Positions 55,191-64,000 of a DNA stretch of 64,000 bases are shown one piece after another. The stretch spans positions 9,705,850 to 9,769,849 of the forward strand of contig OX463859.1 in the NCBI GenBank assembly GCA_949825065.1. Direction: 5' to 3'. Source of the stretch: Odontocerum albicorne (taxonomy: Eukaryota; Arthropoda; Insecta; Trichoptera; Odontoceridae). Below the pieces are notes generated by a model. That model was not told the DNA's origin. It made no database searches and was given only the letters and a program-made list of their open reading frames with translations. A program made the position numbers and the translations under genes. The stretch's first letter is position 1; the number at the start of each line of letters is the position of its first letter.

Positions 55191-56111
55191 CGTGGGTCGT
55201 TCAGAAAGTAAAGAACGTTTTGGCATAACTAAATAAAAACCAAAGATATGAACACAAAACTTTATTTACAAAGTCACAGACCTTACTCTACGAGTATTTT
55301 TCAATATAGTCGCCATAGCTCTCAAGGCACTTATTGTAACGTGGCACAAATTTTTCAATTCTGATGTTATACTCTTCTACCGCCAAAGATTTGAGCCAGG
55401 ATGTCACTTCTTGTTTGAGGTCTTCATAGTTTGTGAACTGTTTTCCATCCAAAAATTCCTTTAGTTTCGGGAATAAGTGAAAATCACTTGGTGCCAAGTC
55501 AAGGCTGTAAGGAAGATGTCCAAATATTTCACACTTGAGATGTTGAAGTTCTCGCTGTGTTCAAATTCTTAGGCACCCACCAAGCACACATTTTTTTATA
55601 GCCAAGGTGCTCGTCACTATTTCATGTAGGAGCGATCGTGAAATTTGTGGAAAAGATTCATGTACTGTGCTTAAAGGGAAACGCCGGTTTTCCTGAATTT
55701 TGTCTTCAACTTTTGCTTTCAACTCATCCGTAACGAGTGATGGCCTCCCACTCTGATCTTCGTCATGCACACTGGTTCTTCCTTGATTAAACATTATGCA
55801 CCATTTCCTCACTGAAGCCTCGTTCATTGCACTATCACCATAAACATTCTTTATTTGCCTATAAATTTCGATAGGCCGAACATTTTGTGCATTTAGAAAA
55901 CGAATGACACTACGCACTCCACATTTAGCGGGATTTTCGATGGGCGCAGCCATTTTGAAAGGTTACTGAACAAAGACGCATGACCATTCAGCAACAAAAC
56001 TCGGCTCGCACTGAAGGGAGGGAAGGAGCTAACTGGCGCGCATACGATCGCGGTGGTGGGGAACCGGCGCAGGGCGTGGTACGTAATCGTTCTTTACTTT
56101 CTGGACACGCC
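55191..56111 (-). mobile_element. Mariner-like element, centrally deleted
   Basis: 921 bp with TA flanks (55189-55190 and 56112-56113). Inverted ends share cagaaagtaaagaacg (right: complement of ggcgtgtccagaaagtaaag). The transposase is on the - strand in two pieces. The catalytic centre is gone. Confidence 0.88.
55288..55953 (-). pseudogene. Mariner-family transposase, deleted and frameshifted
   Basis: N-terminal piece (from 55953): MAAPIENPAKCGVRSVIRFL, NAQNVRPIEIYRQIKNVYGD, WCIMFNQGRTSVHDEDQSGR, PSLVTDEL, helix-turn-helix up to STLAIKKCV. There a shift occurs; the next frame has WWVPKNLNT, the WVPK linker. After the deletion come LDLAPSDFHLFPKLKEFL (third catalytic aspartate region), WLKSLAVEEYNIRIEKFVPR, YNKCLESYGDYIEKYS and the stop at 55288. 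The TGDE and HDNA regions are missing. Non-functional. Confidence 0.85.
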
Positions 56112-56179
56112 TAGTAGATGTTGTAAAATAATGTACCGAACAGAAGTGTTTTAAACATTTTTCTTCTGGTAATGAATAA

Positions 56180-56705
56180 CTTGTGGCTTCACTTCGTTCC
56201 AGACGACCTTGCGTTATTGATAATGTAGAATTACATGTTGTATATGAGAATAATTTGAAAGTAACATGTCAAGAACTTTCTAAAATGTTCAAGCCAGTGA
56301 TGAAACATTTCATTTACATTTGCATCAAATTAGAAAATCATGGAAGCTAGGCAAATGGCTTTCTTTAGAAACATCTAGGACAAGTTAATCAAAAGAAAGT
56401 GTTATTCTTGCAGGATGTACCTGTGAAAACAATTGTGCTTTAGGGTGGGAAACACTACTTCATCCCTCATATGCTCCTGACATTTCTCCTAGTGATTATT
56501 AAATTTTTTTGAAGCGAGATAATAACATGTGAAATAGGCAATTGACTAATACATTATCAGTAGACTTTTTACTTCTGAAAATGTTTTATAAAAGCGGAAT
56601 TTACAAACTAGTATCTCATTGGGAAAGGATTATAGATTGTGAGGGTGGTTACTTTAATAAAGAAAGAAATCTTGTTTTGAAAATTTACCGAGTGTGGGTG
56701 TATTA
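56180..56705 (+). pseudogene. Old mariner transposase relic
   Basis: Very degraded: RRPCVIDNVELHVVYENNLK, VTCQELSKMF, ENHGKLGKWL-SLETS, then GWETLLHPSYAPDISPSDY, a stop, and KSGIYKLVSHWERIIDCEGG, YFN. The H-P-x-Y-x-P-D-x-x-P-S-D-Y stretch with W-x-R-(I/V)-I-D-x-x-G-x-Y identifies a mariner end. The catalytic HDN region is not legible. No terminal repeats found. Confidence 0.65.
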
Positions 56706-57050
56706 AATGTGTGAAAGTATTAAAAGATGCTGATTTTGAATATGGAAGATGTCATATTCAAAAATGTATGTGGAAGTTGTATTTATTTATTTACAAAATA
56801 AACGACATTGAAGTATTCTTTACACATTACAGAAAAAAAAGGCAATCATTTCATCTAAACCTTGTTTCCATTAGAATAATATTTCCAAGAGATTTAATGA
56901 TTGCGCCTTTAAATTTTAATAGTTGAATCATTTTATAATATATTGTTACTAAATGTATAGTGAAAACTGTATATATTATGTTTAATTATGTAACCCCATT
57001 TCCATTGGTGACCCCTACAGAATCTTCTGACTTGGTCTGTGCGTCGCAAT
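56706..57050. other. AT-rich spacer
   Basis: No feature; a 71-residue frame at 56711 has no motif. Confidence 0.45.
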
Positions 57051-57056
57051 ATACGA

Positions 57057-57650
57057 AATAACCAAAAATATTCCAAGTCACATAAAGCCAGCTTTTTACA
57101 CTAATTTTAATCTCCGGAAACTCGTATTTAATGGAAAAGGCAAAAATGGAATACTTAGCAACAGTGGTATGTATAAATTTTTATGTGCTGACTGATAATT
57201 TCTATATAGGAAAGACAGGAAGATCTTTTGAAAAGAGATTTCATGAACACAAATTCGCCTTAACAAATCCTCTAAATTATTCTGAAATGGCTAATCATTG
57301 TCACCGTGCAAACCATACTTTTTCTATCGATGATGCCAAATTCCTACATATCTGTAGTAACGGAAATAAATTGGACAGATTAGAGCCCCTAGAAATTTCT
57401 AAGTCAGTACATCGATCCTAACATCTGGTAAACAGTTATATCCCAAAAATCTCTCCGCTTTTGGCCGAAATCGTCCCATGCCTCCCTTACCCCTCAGTCC
57501 CCAACCGTTGAAGCGTGTATATCGGTACCAGTCTGAACAGAATTTAGTCTTGTTTGTGCTCCCCTGAAGATGAGATGAAAGCCTTGAAAACGGTAGGGTT
57601 ATACCGTTACAAAAAAGTGGAATAAACAGTGTTTGATAAAAATAAATTAC
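57057..57650 (+). mobile_element. Penelope-like element 3' end (GIY-YIG endonuclease)
   Basis: The open frame 57131-57421 carries NFYIGKTGRSFEKRFHEHKF, the YIG half of a GIY-YIG endonuclease with its conserved arginine and following E-H-K, then MANHCHRANHTFSIDDAKFL and LDRLEPLEISKSVH. Penelope-like retroelements have RT plus a C-terminal GIY-YIG domain; only the latter is present. After the stop, the 3' region has cccctgaagatgag ... ccttgaaaacgg, typical of these elements. An inverted copy lies at 58010-58531. Confidence 0.8.
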
Positions 57651-58009
57651 AATTTCTTAAATATGTAGTGAAAAATGTATTTAACATTTTTCATCAATTA
57701 TGTAACCTCATTCCTAAATATACAAAGAAGTATGAAATATACAAAGAAGTATGACATAAATGTTTGATAGATTCAGAATATTATATGAGTACTTAGCATC
57801 CTTTTATTATCAAAGTTTTGTAATTGAAAGGAAAAAATATGATAAAATGGTTGTATTGAGAAAATTAATCCATGAAATTGTTATGCTTGCTTAAAATCAT
57901 ATATTACTGTTCACCAATGACTCACAAAATACTTTTTTTTTTATAAGCTTTTGTCAAAAATCTACGCTAAAATTAACACTCCTTGTTTTTTATTTATTTA
58001 TTAAACGGT
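57651..58009. other. Spacer between inverted PLE ends
   Basis: AT-rich; a short direct repeat (atatacaaagaagtatga, twice) near 57718-57752. Confidence 0.6.
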
Positions 58010-58531
58010 TTATACATAGTAATTTGTTTTATCAAACACTGTTAATTCCACTTTATGTGACGGTATAACCCTACCGGTTTCAAGGTTTTCACCTCAGGGG
58101 AGCACAAACAAGATTGAATTCTGTTCGAACTGGTACCGACATATATGTGTTTATATTTGTGTTTGCCAGATGTTCACCCTGATGCACTGACATAGAAATT
58201 TCTAGGGCCTCTAATCTGTCCAATTTATTTCCGTTACTACAGATATGTAAGAATTTGGCATCATCGATAGAAAATGTATGATTTTCATGGTGACAATGAT
58301 TAGCCATTTCAGAATAAATTAGAGGATTTGTTAAGGCGGATTTGTGTTCACAAAATCACTTTTTAAATGGTCTTTCCTATATAGCAATTATCACAGTCAG
58401 CAAATAAAAGTTTATCCACACCACTGTTGCTAAGTATTCCATTTTTGCCTTTCCCGTTAAATAAGAGTTTCTGGAGAATAAAATTAGCGTAAAAAGCTGA
58501 CTTTATGTGACTTGCATTTTTTTGGTTATTT
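58010..58531 (-). mobile_element. Penelope-like element 3' end, inverted copy
   Basis: The - strand reads CDNCYIGKT near 58385, a frame break, then MANHCHHENHTFSIDDAKFL, HICSNGNKLDRLEALEISMS, VHQGEHLANTN, and after the stop cccctgaggtgaaaacct and tgaaaccggtagggttatac. High identity with 57057-57650 in opposite orientation. GIY-YIG part broken by deletion around the GRSFEKRF region. Confidence 0.8.
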
Positions 58532-59287
58532 TACATAAAATGGAATAAACAGTGTTCGATAAAAGGAATTAGAATGTCTTTAAACCTCCACAATGTTAAT
58601 GCCTTAACTATAAATAATATAGTTTTCATATTCTAAGATTACACTACTTGGAACTGGTCTATAAGTGGAATTAAATTCATATCTATCTATATCTATAATT
58701 GTAACCAATCCTTAATAGTTTAATAGATAAATTTGTTAAGTGTTTTGTTTGTGTAAAGTTTTACTAAGTGTTTTTTTTTAATCAATATTATGAGTTCTTA
58801 AGATTTTTTTGAAGTTTCTTATCTCGTTTATCATACTTTAAGAAGGATGTAGGATTAGAAAGATATTAATATATTTTTTCCTCTAATACTAGACAAATAT
58901 ATTACATTATATATAGAATTTCGATAAGTTTTGAGGCTGCCGTAGGTACTTTTTCAGACTTCTCTCCTTTGAGTATGACAGAGATATTTAACTACTTAAA
59001 TTAGTATAAATTTTACCCATTCGAGATTTGCTTTTTTTCCTGACTTTGGTGATTTATCTAGATTTATTGTTACTGGATATTATTGAAGTACAGCTTCTCC
59101 AACAATCATAAAATCTTCAAAACTTCAACAGTCGCAAAATATCTGTTTAAGGTTCAACTTAAGAAAAATAATCATATCAAATTTTATAAAAAAAAAATTG
59201 TAGATCGGTTGTACCACAAATTAGTTATTTTCCTTCATTGCTGGTTTTACCTATCATCACACAGTTTCTCCTTCTACTTTTTTTATG
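58532..59287. other. AT-rich stretch
   Basis: No gene or repeat recognised. Confidence 0.5.
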
Positions 59288-59295
59288 TCTTAGGG

Positions 59296-59823
59296 CAGGG
59301 GTAGGGAAACCACAGCTCGCGAGCCGCATGCGGCTCTTTTCATAGATATTTGTGACTCTTCAACTCCAGCTTCACTCCGCACCCTCATCAGAAGAGCATG
59401 AACACGGCCACCGACCGAACACAAATGGCACAATCACAATGCATATTCTCTACCTGTGTGTTCGCACCAGAACTGCCAAAATGTCTTCGATATTAAGCTG
59501 ACATCTGCAATATGAATTGCAATTGGTAAGTCACATGTGACACAGCACAAGTATCACTCTTTGTGCGATATATGTCAGCACAAGATCCCAAAGAAGAACT
59601 TCTAGGACTGCTGCCACTCAAGGGACAAACTCGTGGAGAAAATATTGCGAATGCTGTAGAAAAAAATCTTGAAAATTACGGAATTGGCTTAAATAAAATA
59701 ATTTCAATTGCTATTGATGGAGCTAAAAGTATGTATTAGAGCTAAAAGTAAAAGTTGCGGCTCTATGAAAATGTTGATATTCTGTTTACTTAATCTTCTC
59801 ACTAGAAAGTCTGCCGACCCCTG
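59296..59823 (+). mobile_element. Non-autonomous hAT element with transposase fragment
   Basis: 528 bp bounded by an 8-bp near-duplicate (tcttaggg at 59288-59295, tcctaggg at 59824-59831). Ends are caggggtagggaaacc and the complement of caggggtcggcag. Inside, about 59555-59735 encodes FVRYMSAQDPKEELLGLLPL, KGQTRGENIANAVEKNLENY, GIGLNKIISIAIDGAKSM, a piece of a ZBED/GTF2IRD2-like hAT transposase (GLLPL...AIDGA). Different TIR family from the 35378 element. Confidence 0.85.
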
Positions 59824-59831
59824 TCCTAGGG

Positions 59832-60365
59832 CTACAAAAATAGGTAGATTGTAAATTTTTTATTTTAGACTTAATGCACAACCTTACCATTATCTCTGAC
59901 CTCTGAAGAGAATGTAACATACCATCAGCAGTACAATTTCAGCATCCTGTCGTCTATCTCATGAAAACTCCATTTTATGGCAGTAATCCGTTATCTAATA
60001 AATATTAGTATTATTTTTTATAATGGTAAAGTAATATTTTAACGTGCACTAGATGTTTATTAAAATGTATATTTGCTGAATTATTTAATTGACACGCATA
60101 AGTAGCAAACGCGCATCTTTACAATAAATATGCTACTAATGTGACAGCTGTTTTTATTTTTTTAGAATGGCATCTTTTACAATATGGCAAGAAATTCTTA
60201 TTTGACATTTTTCTATCTCTAATCTTTTCTGAATTTCATACACGATTTTGTTTTGGTTTACGTGTAATGTTAAAAAGTCATAATTACATTTTATTAGTTT
60301 AATAGGACATGACAACAGATAAAAATTTCGTTTTCAATCTGATGCTCATTTCATAACATTTAAAA
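59832..60365 (+). promoter_or_regulatory. HtrA2 upstream region
   Basis: About 530 bp between the hAT element and the HtrA2 start codon. It must hold the promoter and 5' UTR, but I see no clear core promoter element. AT-rich. Confidence 0.4.
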
Positions 60366-60875
60366 ATGTCGGGCATATTAATTAAACCAATAATTCGTCG
60401 TTTTCATCCATCATGCAAAATCGGAGTATTATCACAATTTTTTACCCACAATTCTCACTATAAATCCGTAACATGTGTTAATAATTACGAAAAAAATGAA
60501 CAAGATAAAAATGAACCATTCGAAAAGTATAAATATTCAAAAGTTATGTGTCTAGCTGGTGTTTTAGGTTATGTTTTGTATAAACAAATTGATCCGCCAG
60601 TTGTGGAGGCTGCAGTTCCATTTATTGGTGGCGGAGAGAGCCCTTTGAAGGGTAGAAGGGACAAGTTTAATTTTATATCGGACGTAGTTCGTGTTTCGGC
60701 ACCATCCGTTGTTTATATAGAAATTAAGGACACCAGACGTATAGACTATTTTACAGGACAGCCAGCGACCATATCGAATGGTTCTGGCTTTATTGTGCAA
60801 GAGGATGGGCTGATATTGACCAATGCACATGTTGTTGTAGCCAGAGCACATGGTATGGTCGTTGTTAAGCTGCAG
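60366..60875 (+). CDS. HtrA2: HtrA2/Omi mitochondrial serine protease, first coding exon
   Basis: HtrA2/Omi is an intermembrane-space serine protease for quality control; once released it can bind IAPs. This exon encodes residues 1-170 and ends in phase 0 at CAG|GTAAG (GT at 60876). Residues 1-58 are basic and hydroxyl-rich, fitting a mitochondrial presequence. Residues 59-72 ([14 protein letters not shown]) form a membrane segment. AVPF at 83-86 follows VEA, matching the family's processed IAP-binding N-terminus. [20 protein letters not shown] starts the trypsin-like domain. [20 protein letters not shown] gives the S-N-G-S-G-F motif and catalytic His155. The Asp and Ser (GNSGGPL) and PDZ exons lie beyond the window. 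Confidence 0.95.
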
Positions 60876-60935
60876 GTAAGAAATATGTTATTTTAAAACC
60901 AAAATTAAAACTGCCTTAGAACTTCTTAACTAATA

Positions 60936-61164
60936 CAGGGTAGGGCATGAATCTTGCTACAAAAATAAATTTAAATAATAATGACATGATTTTGATGTAG
61001 TTGTTCAGACTGTAATGTGGCTGGAATTATACCCACATTGCAGTATGAACATAGTCACATTACAGTCTGCCACATATAGCCACATTACAGTCTGAAAAAC
61101 TACATAAAAATCATGTCATTATTATTTAAATTTATTTTTGTAGCAAAATTCATGCCCCAACCTG
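60936..61164. mobile_element. Hairpin MITE in HtrA2 intron 1
   Basis: 229 bp, TA at 60934-60935 and 61165-61166. Ends are cagggtagggcatgaatctt and the complement of caggttggggcatgaatttt. The arms continue inward over about 80 bp (gctacaaaaataaatttaaa, taataatgacatgattttt). The centre repeats cacattacagtctg. Tc1/mariner-type MITE by its TA target. No ORF. Confidence 0.85.
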
Positions 61165-61419
61165 TAGTTAGAATTCTTGCTGGGAGAACTGGTCATCTTC
61201 AACTTTACCAGAATCATCGTTATTAATACTATTATCATCACTCTCTTACAGTTCTACAAAATTTACAGTTCTATTTCTTCCATCTTGAACAAACCATTCC
61301 TTTTTCTGACAAAACCCTTCCATTCTAATCTTTGATTGTACTCGTACCAGTTGTATAATTTTTTCCTCGCATTTTAATTACTTTGAATTGCAACAGGATT
61401 CATCCATCTCAGGGTTTAT
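61165..61419. other. HtrA2 intron 1, unremarkable
   Basis: T-rich intron sequence with no repeats recognised. Confidence 0.5.
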
Positions 61420-61560
61420 TTATTTTACATGACAAATATACATAAAATATGAAGAAAAAAAAAACAATGTTATTTCAAGTGGACACTCAAATTATATGAA
61501 TGTGGGCTTTTTGCTTGTCATTTGTCGTGACCCCAGTTGATTAAGAATTTGCCTGTATCT
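61420..61560 (+). repeat. Dispersed repeat R1, copy 4
   Basis: tttattttacatgacaaata start, a diverged ccccagttgattaagaattt core (compare cccagtaaactaggcttt), then tgcctgtatcttactgagga running straight into the minisatellite. Confidence 0.75.
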
Positions 61561-64000
61561 TACTGAGGACATATAAACATGAAAAGATAACGAGTTACTG
61601 AGGACATATAAACATGAAAAGATAACAAGTTACTGAGGACATATAAACATGAAAAGATAACGAGTTACTGAGGACATATAAACATGGAAAGATAATGAGT
61701 TACTGAGGACATATAAACATGAAAAGATAACGAGTTACTGAGGACATATAAACATGAAAAGATAACGAGTTACTGAGGACATATAAACATGGAAAGATAA
61801 TGAGTTACTGAGGACATATAAACATGAAAAGATAACGAGTTACTGAGGACATATAAACATGAAAAGATAACGAGTTACTGAGGACATATAAACATGGAAA
61901 GATAAGGAGTTACTGAGGACATATAAACATGAAAAGATAACAAGTTACTGAGGACATATAAACATGAAAAGATAACGAGTTACTGAGGACATATAAACAT
62001 GGAAAGATAATGAGTTACTGAGGACATATAAACATGAAAAGATAACGAGTTACTGAGGACATATAAACATGAAAAGATAACGAGTTACTGAGGACATATA
62101 AACATGGAAAGATAATGAGTTACTGAGGACATATAAACATGAAAAGATAACAAGTTACTGAGGACATATAAACATGAAAAGATAACGAGTTACTGAGGAC
62201 ATATAAACATGGAAAGATAATGAGTTACTGAGGACATATAAACATGAAAAGATAACGAGTTACTGAGGACATATAAACATGAAAAGATAACGAGTTACTG
62301 AGGACATATAAACATGGAAAGATAATGAGTTACTGAGGACATATAAACATGAAAAGATAACGAGTTACTGAGGACATATAAACATGAAAAGATAACGAGT
62401 TACTGAGGACATATAAACATGGAAAGATAATGAGTTACTGAGGACATATAAACATGAAAAGATAACGAGTTACTGAGGACATATAAACATGAAAAGATAA
62501 CGAGTTACTGAGGACATATAAACATGAAAAGATAACAAGTTACTGAGGACATATAAACATGAAAAGATAACGAGTTACTGAGGACATATAAACATGAAAA
62601 GATAACAAGTTACTGAGGACATATAAACATGAAAAGATAACGAGTTACTGAGGACATATAAACATGGAAAGATAATGAGTTACTGAGGACATATAAACAT
62701 GAAAAGATAACAAGTTACTGAGGACATATAAACATGAAAAGATAACGAGTTACTGAGGACATATAAACATGGAAAGATAATGAGTTACTGAGGACATATA
62801 AACATGAAAAGATAACGAGTTACTGAGGACATATAAACATGAAAAGATAACGAGTTACTGAGGACATATAAACATGGAAAGATAATGAGTTACTGAGGAC
62901 ATATAAACATGAAAAGATAACAAGTTACTGAGGACATATAAACATGAAAAGATAACGAGTTACTGAGGACATATAAACATGGAAAGATAATGAGTTACTG
63001 AGGACATATAAACATGAAAAGATAACGAGTTACTGAGGACATATAAACATGAAAAGAAAACGAGTTACTGAGGACATATAAACATGGAAAGATAATGAGT
63101 TACTGAGGACATATAAACATGAAAAGATAACAAGTTACTGAGGACATATAAACATGAAAAGATAACGAGTTACTGAGGACATATAAACATGAAAAGATAA
63201 CGAGTTACTGAGGACATATAAACATGAAAAGATAACAAGTTACTGAGGACATATAAACATGAAAAGATAACGAGTTACTGAGGACATATAAACATGGAAA
63301 GATAATGAGTTACTGAGGACATATAAACATGAAAAGATAACGAGTTACTGAGGACATATAAACATGAAAAGATAACGAGTTACTGAGGACATATAAACAT
63401 GGAAAGATAATGAGTTACTGAGGACATATAAACATGAAAAGATAACGAGTTACTGAGGACATATAAACATGAAAAGATAACGAGTTACTGAGGACATATA
63501 AACATGGAAAGATAATGAGTTACTGAGGACATATAAACATGAAAAGATAACGAGTTACTGAGGACATATAAACATGGAAAGATAATGAGTTACTGAGGAC
63601 ATATAAACATGAAAAGATAACAAGTTACTGAGGACATATAAACATGAAAAGATAACGAGTTACTGAGGACATATAAACATGGAAAGATAATGAGTTACTG
63701 AGGACATATAAACATGAAAAGATAACAAGTTACTGAGGACATATAAACATGAAAAGATAACGAGTTACTGAGGACATATAAACATGGAAAGATAATGAGT
63801 TACTGAGGACATATAAACATGAAAAGATAACGAGTTACTGAGGACATATAAACATGAAAAGATAACGAGTTACTGAGGACATATAAACATGGAAAGATAA
63901 TGAGTTACTGAGGACATATAAACATGAAAAGATAACGAGTTACTGAGGACATATAAACATGAAAAGATAACGAGTTACTGAGGACATATAAACATGGAAA
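61561..64000 (+). repeat. 35-bp minisatellite, about 70 units, open at window edge
   Basis: Unit: tactgaggacatataaacat, then (g/g)(a/g)aaagataa, then (cgagt, caagt or tgagt). Starts fall at 61561, 61596 and so on, with no break to 64000. Three main variants occur: a (gaaaagataacgag), b (gaaaagataacaag), c (ggaaagataatgag). Their order is mainly (a or b)-a-c, a 105-bp higher-order unit. Rare variants: ggaaagataaggag near 61900 and gaaaagaaaacgag near 63060. It lies in HtrA2 intron 1. Confidence 0.97.

Noticed and set aside
60564..60851. - strand open frame opposite HtrA2 exon 1
   Set aside because: Shadow of the conserved protease exon.
61561..64000. CRISPR-like regular repeats
   Set aside because: The 35-bp units are contiguous, with no unique spacers, in a eukaryotic intron.
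1..64000. An operon-like or defence-type multi-gene system
   Set aside because: Only two single-copy cellular genes are present, both ordinary mitochondrial housekeeping genes; everything else is repeats or featureless DNA.

Overview
The window is a stretch of an animal, almost certainly insect, nuclear genome. Evidence: spliced genes with GT/AG introns, very AT-rich non-coding DNA, mauritiana-type and other mariners, hAT, Tigger/pogo, PIF/Harbinger-like and TTAA-flanked (piggyBac-type) elements, Penelope-like and non-LTR retroelements, and a tRNA-derived SINE. I cannot fix the insect order from sequence alone.

Two cellular genes are present, both nuclear genes for mitochondrial proteins and both on the + strand. 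(1) Mitoferrin (SLC25A28/37 type mitochondrial iron carrier): its first exon(s) lie left of the window, and exons are seen at 5180-5310, 7756-7812 and 24234-24973. The last intron is about 16.4 kb and is packed with transposons. (2) HtrA2/Omi serine protease: first coding exon at 60366-60875, with an AVPF IAP-binding motif and the catalytic histidine; the rest lies right of the window. The space between the genes (25-60 kb) and the introns are repeats or featureless AT-rich DNA.

Layout: 1-5.2 kb, mitoferrin intron with LINE ends and SINEs; 5.3-24.2 kb, introns carrying a Harbinger-like element with a MADF-type ORF, Tc1/mariner deletion derivatives, a 68-bp array, TTAA MITEs, a 114-bp array and a palindromic mariner; 25-35 kb, LINE relics, a second deletion-derivative mariner and nested TTAA MITEs; 35.4-38.3 kb, a 2.9-kb hAT element with a broken transposase, inserted in the end of a TTAA MITE; 39.3-41.3 kb, a 153-bp satellite; 41.5-42.6 kb, RTE-like relics; 43-50 kb, mostly AT-rich DNA with few features; 51-54 kb, an apparently intact mariner nested in a LINE; 55-59 kb, mariner relics and an inverted pair of Penelope-like endonuclease ends; 59.3-59.8 kb, a small hAT derivative; 60.4 kb to the end, HtrA2 exon 1 and an intron with a 35-bp minisatellite that runs off the edge.

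The strongest theme is that tandem arrays grew from pieces of dispersed transposons: the 68-bp array from a LINE coding end, the 35-bp array from the end of dispersed repeat R1, the 114-bp array from repeat R3, and a 32-bp run in an RTE-like relic. Several elements also form long inverted repeats that could give hairpin RNA. I saw no operon-like defence or biosynthetic system, no CRISPR array and no true RNA gene.
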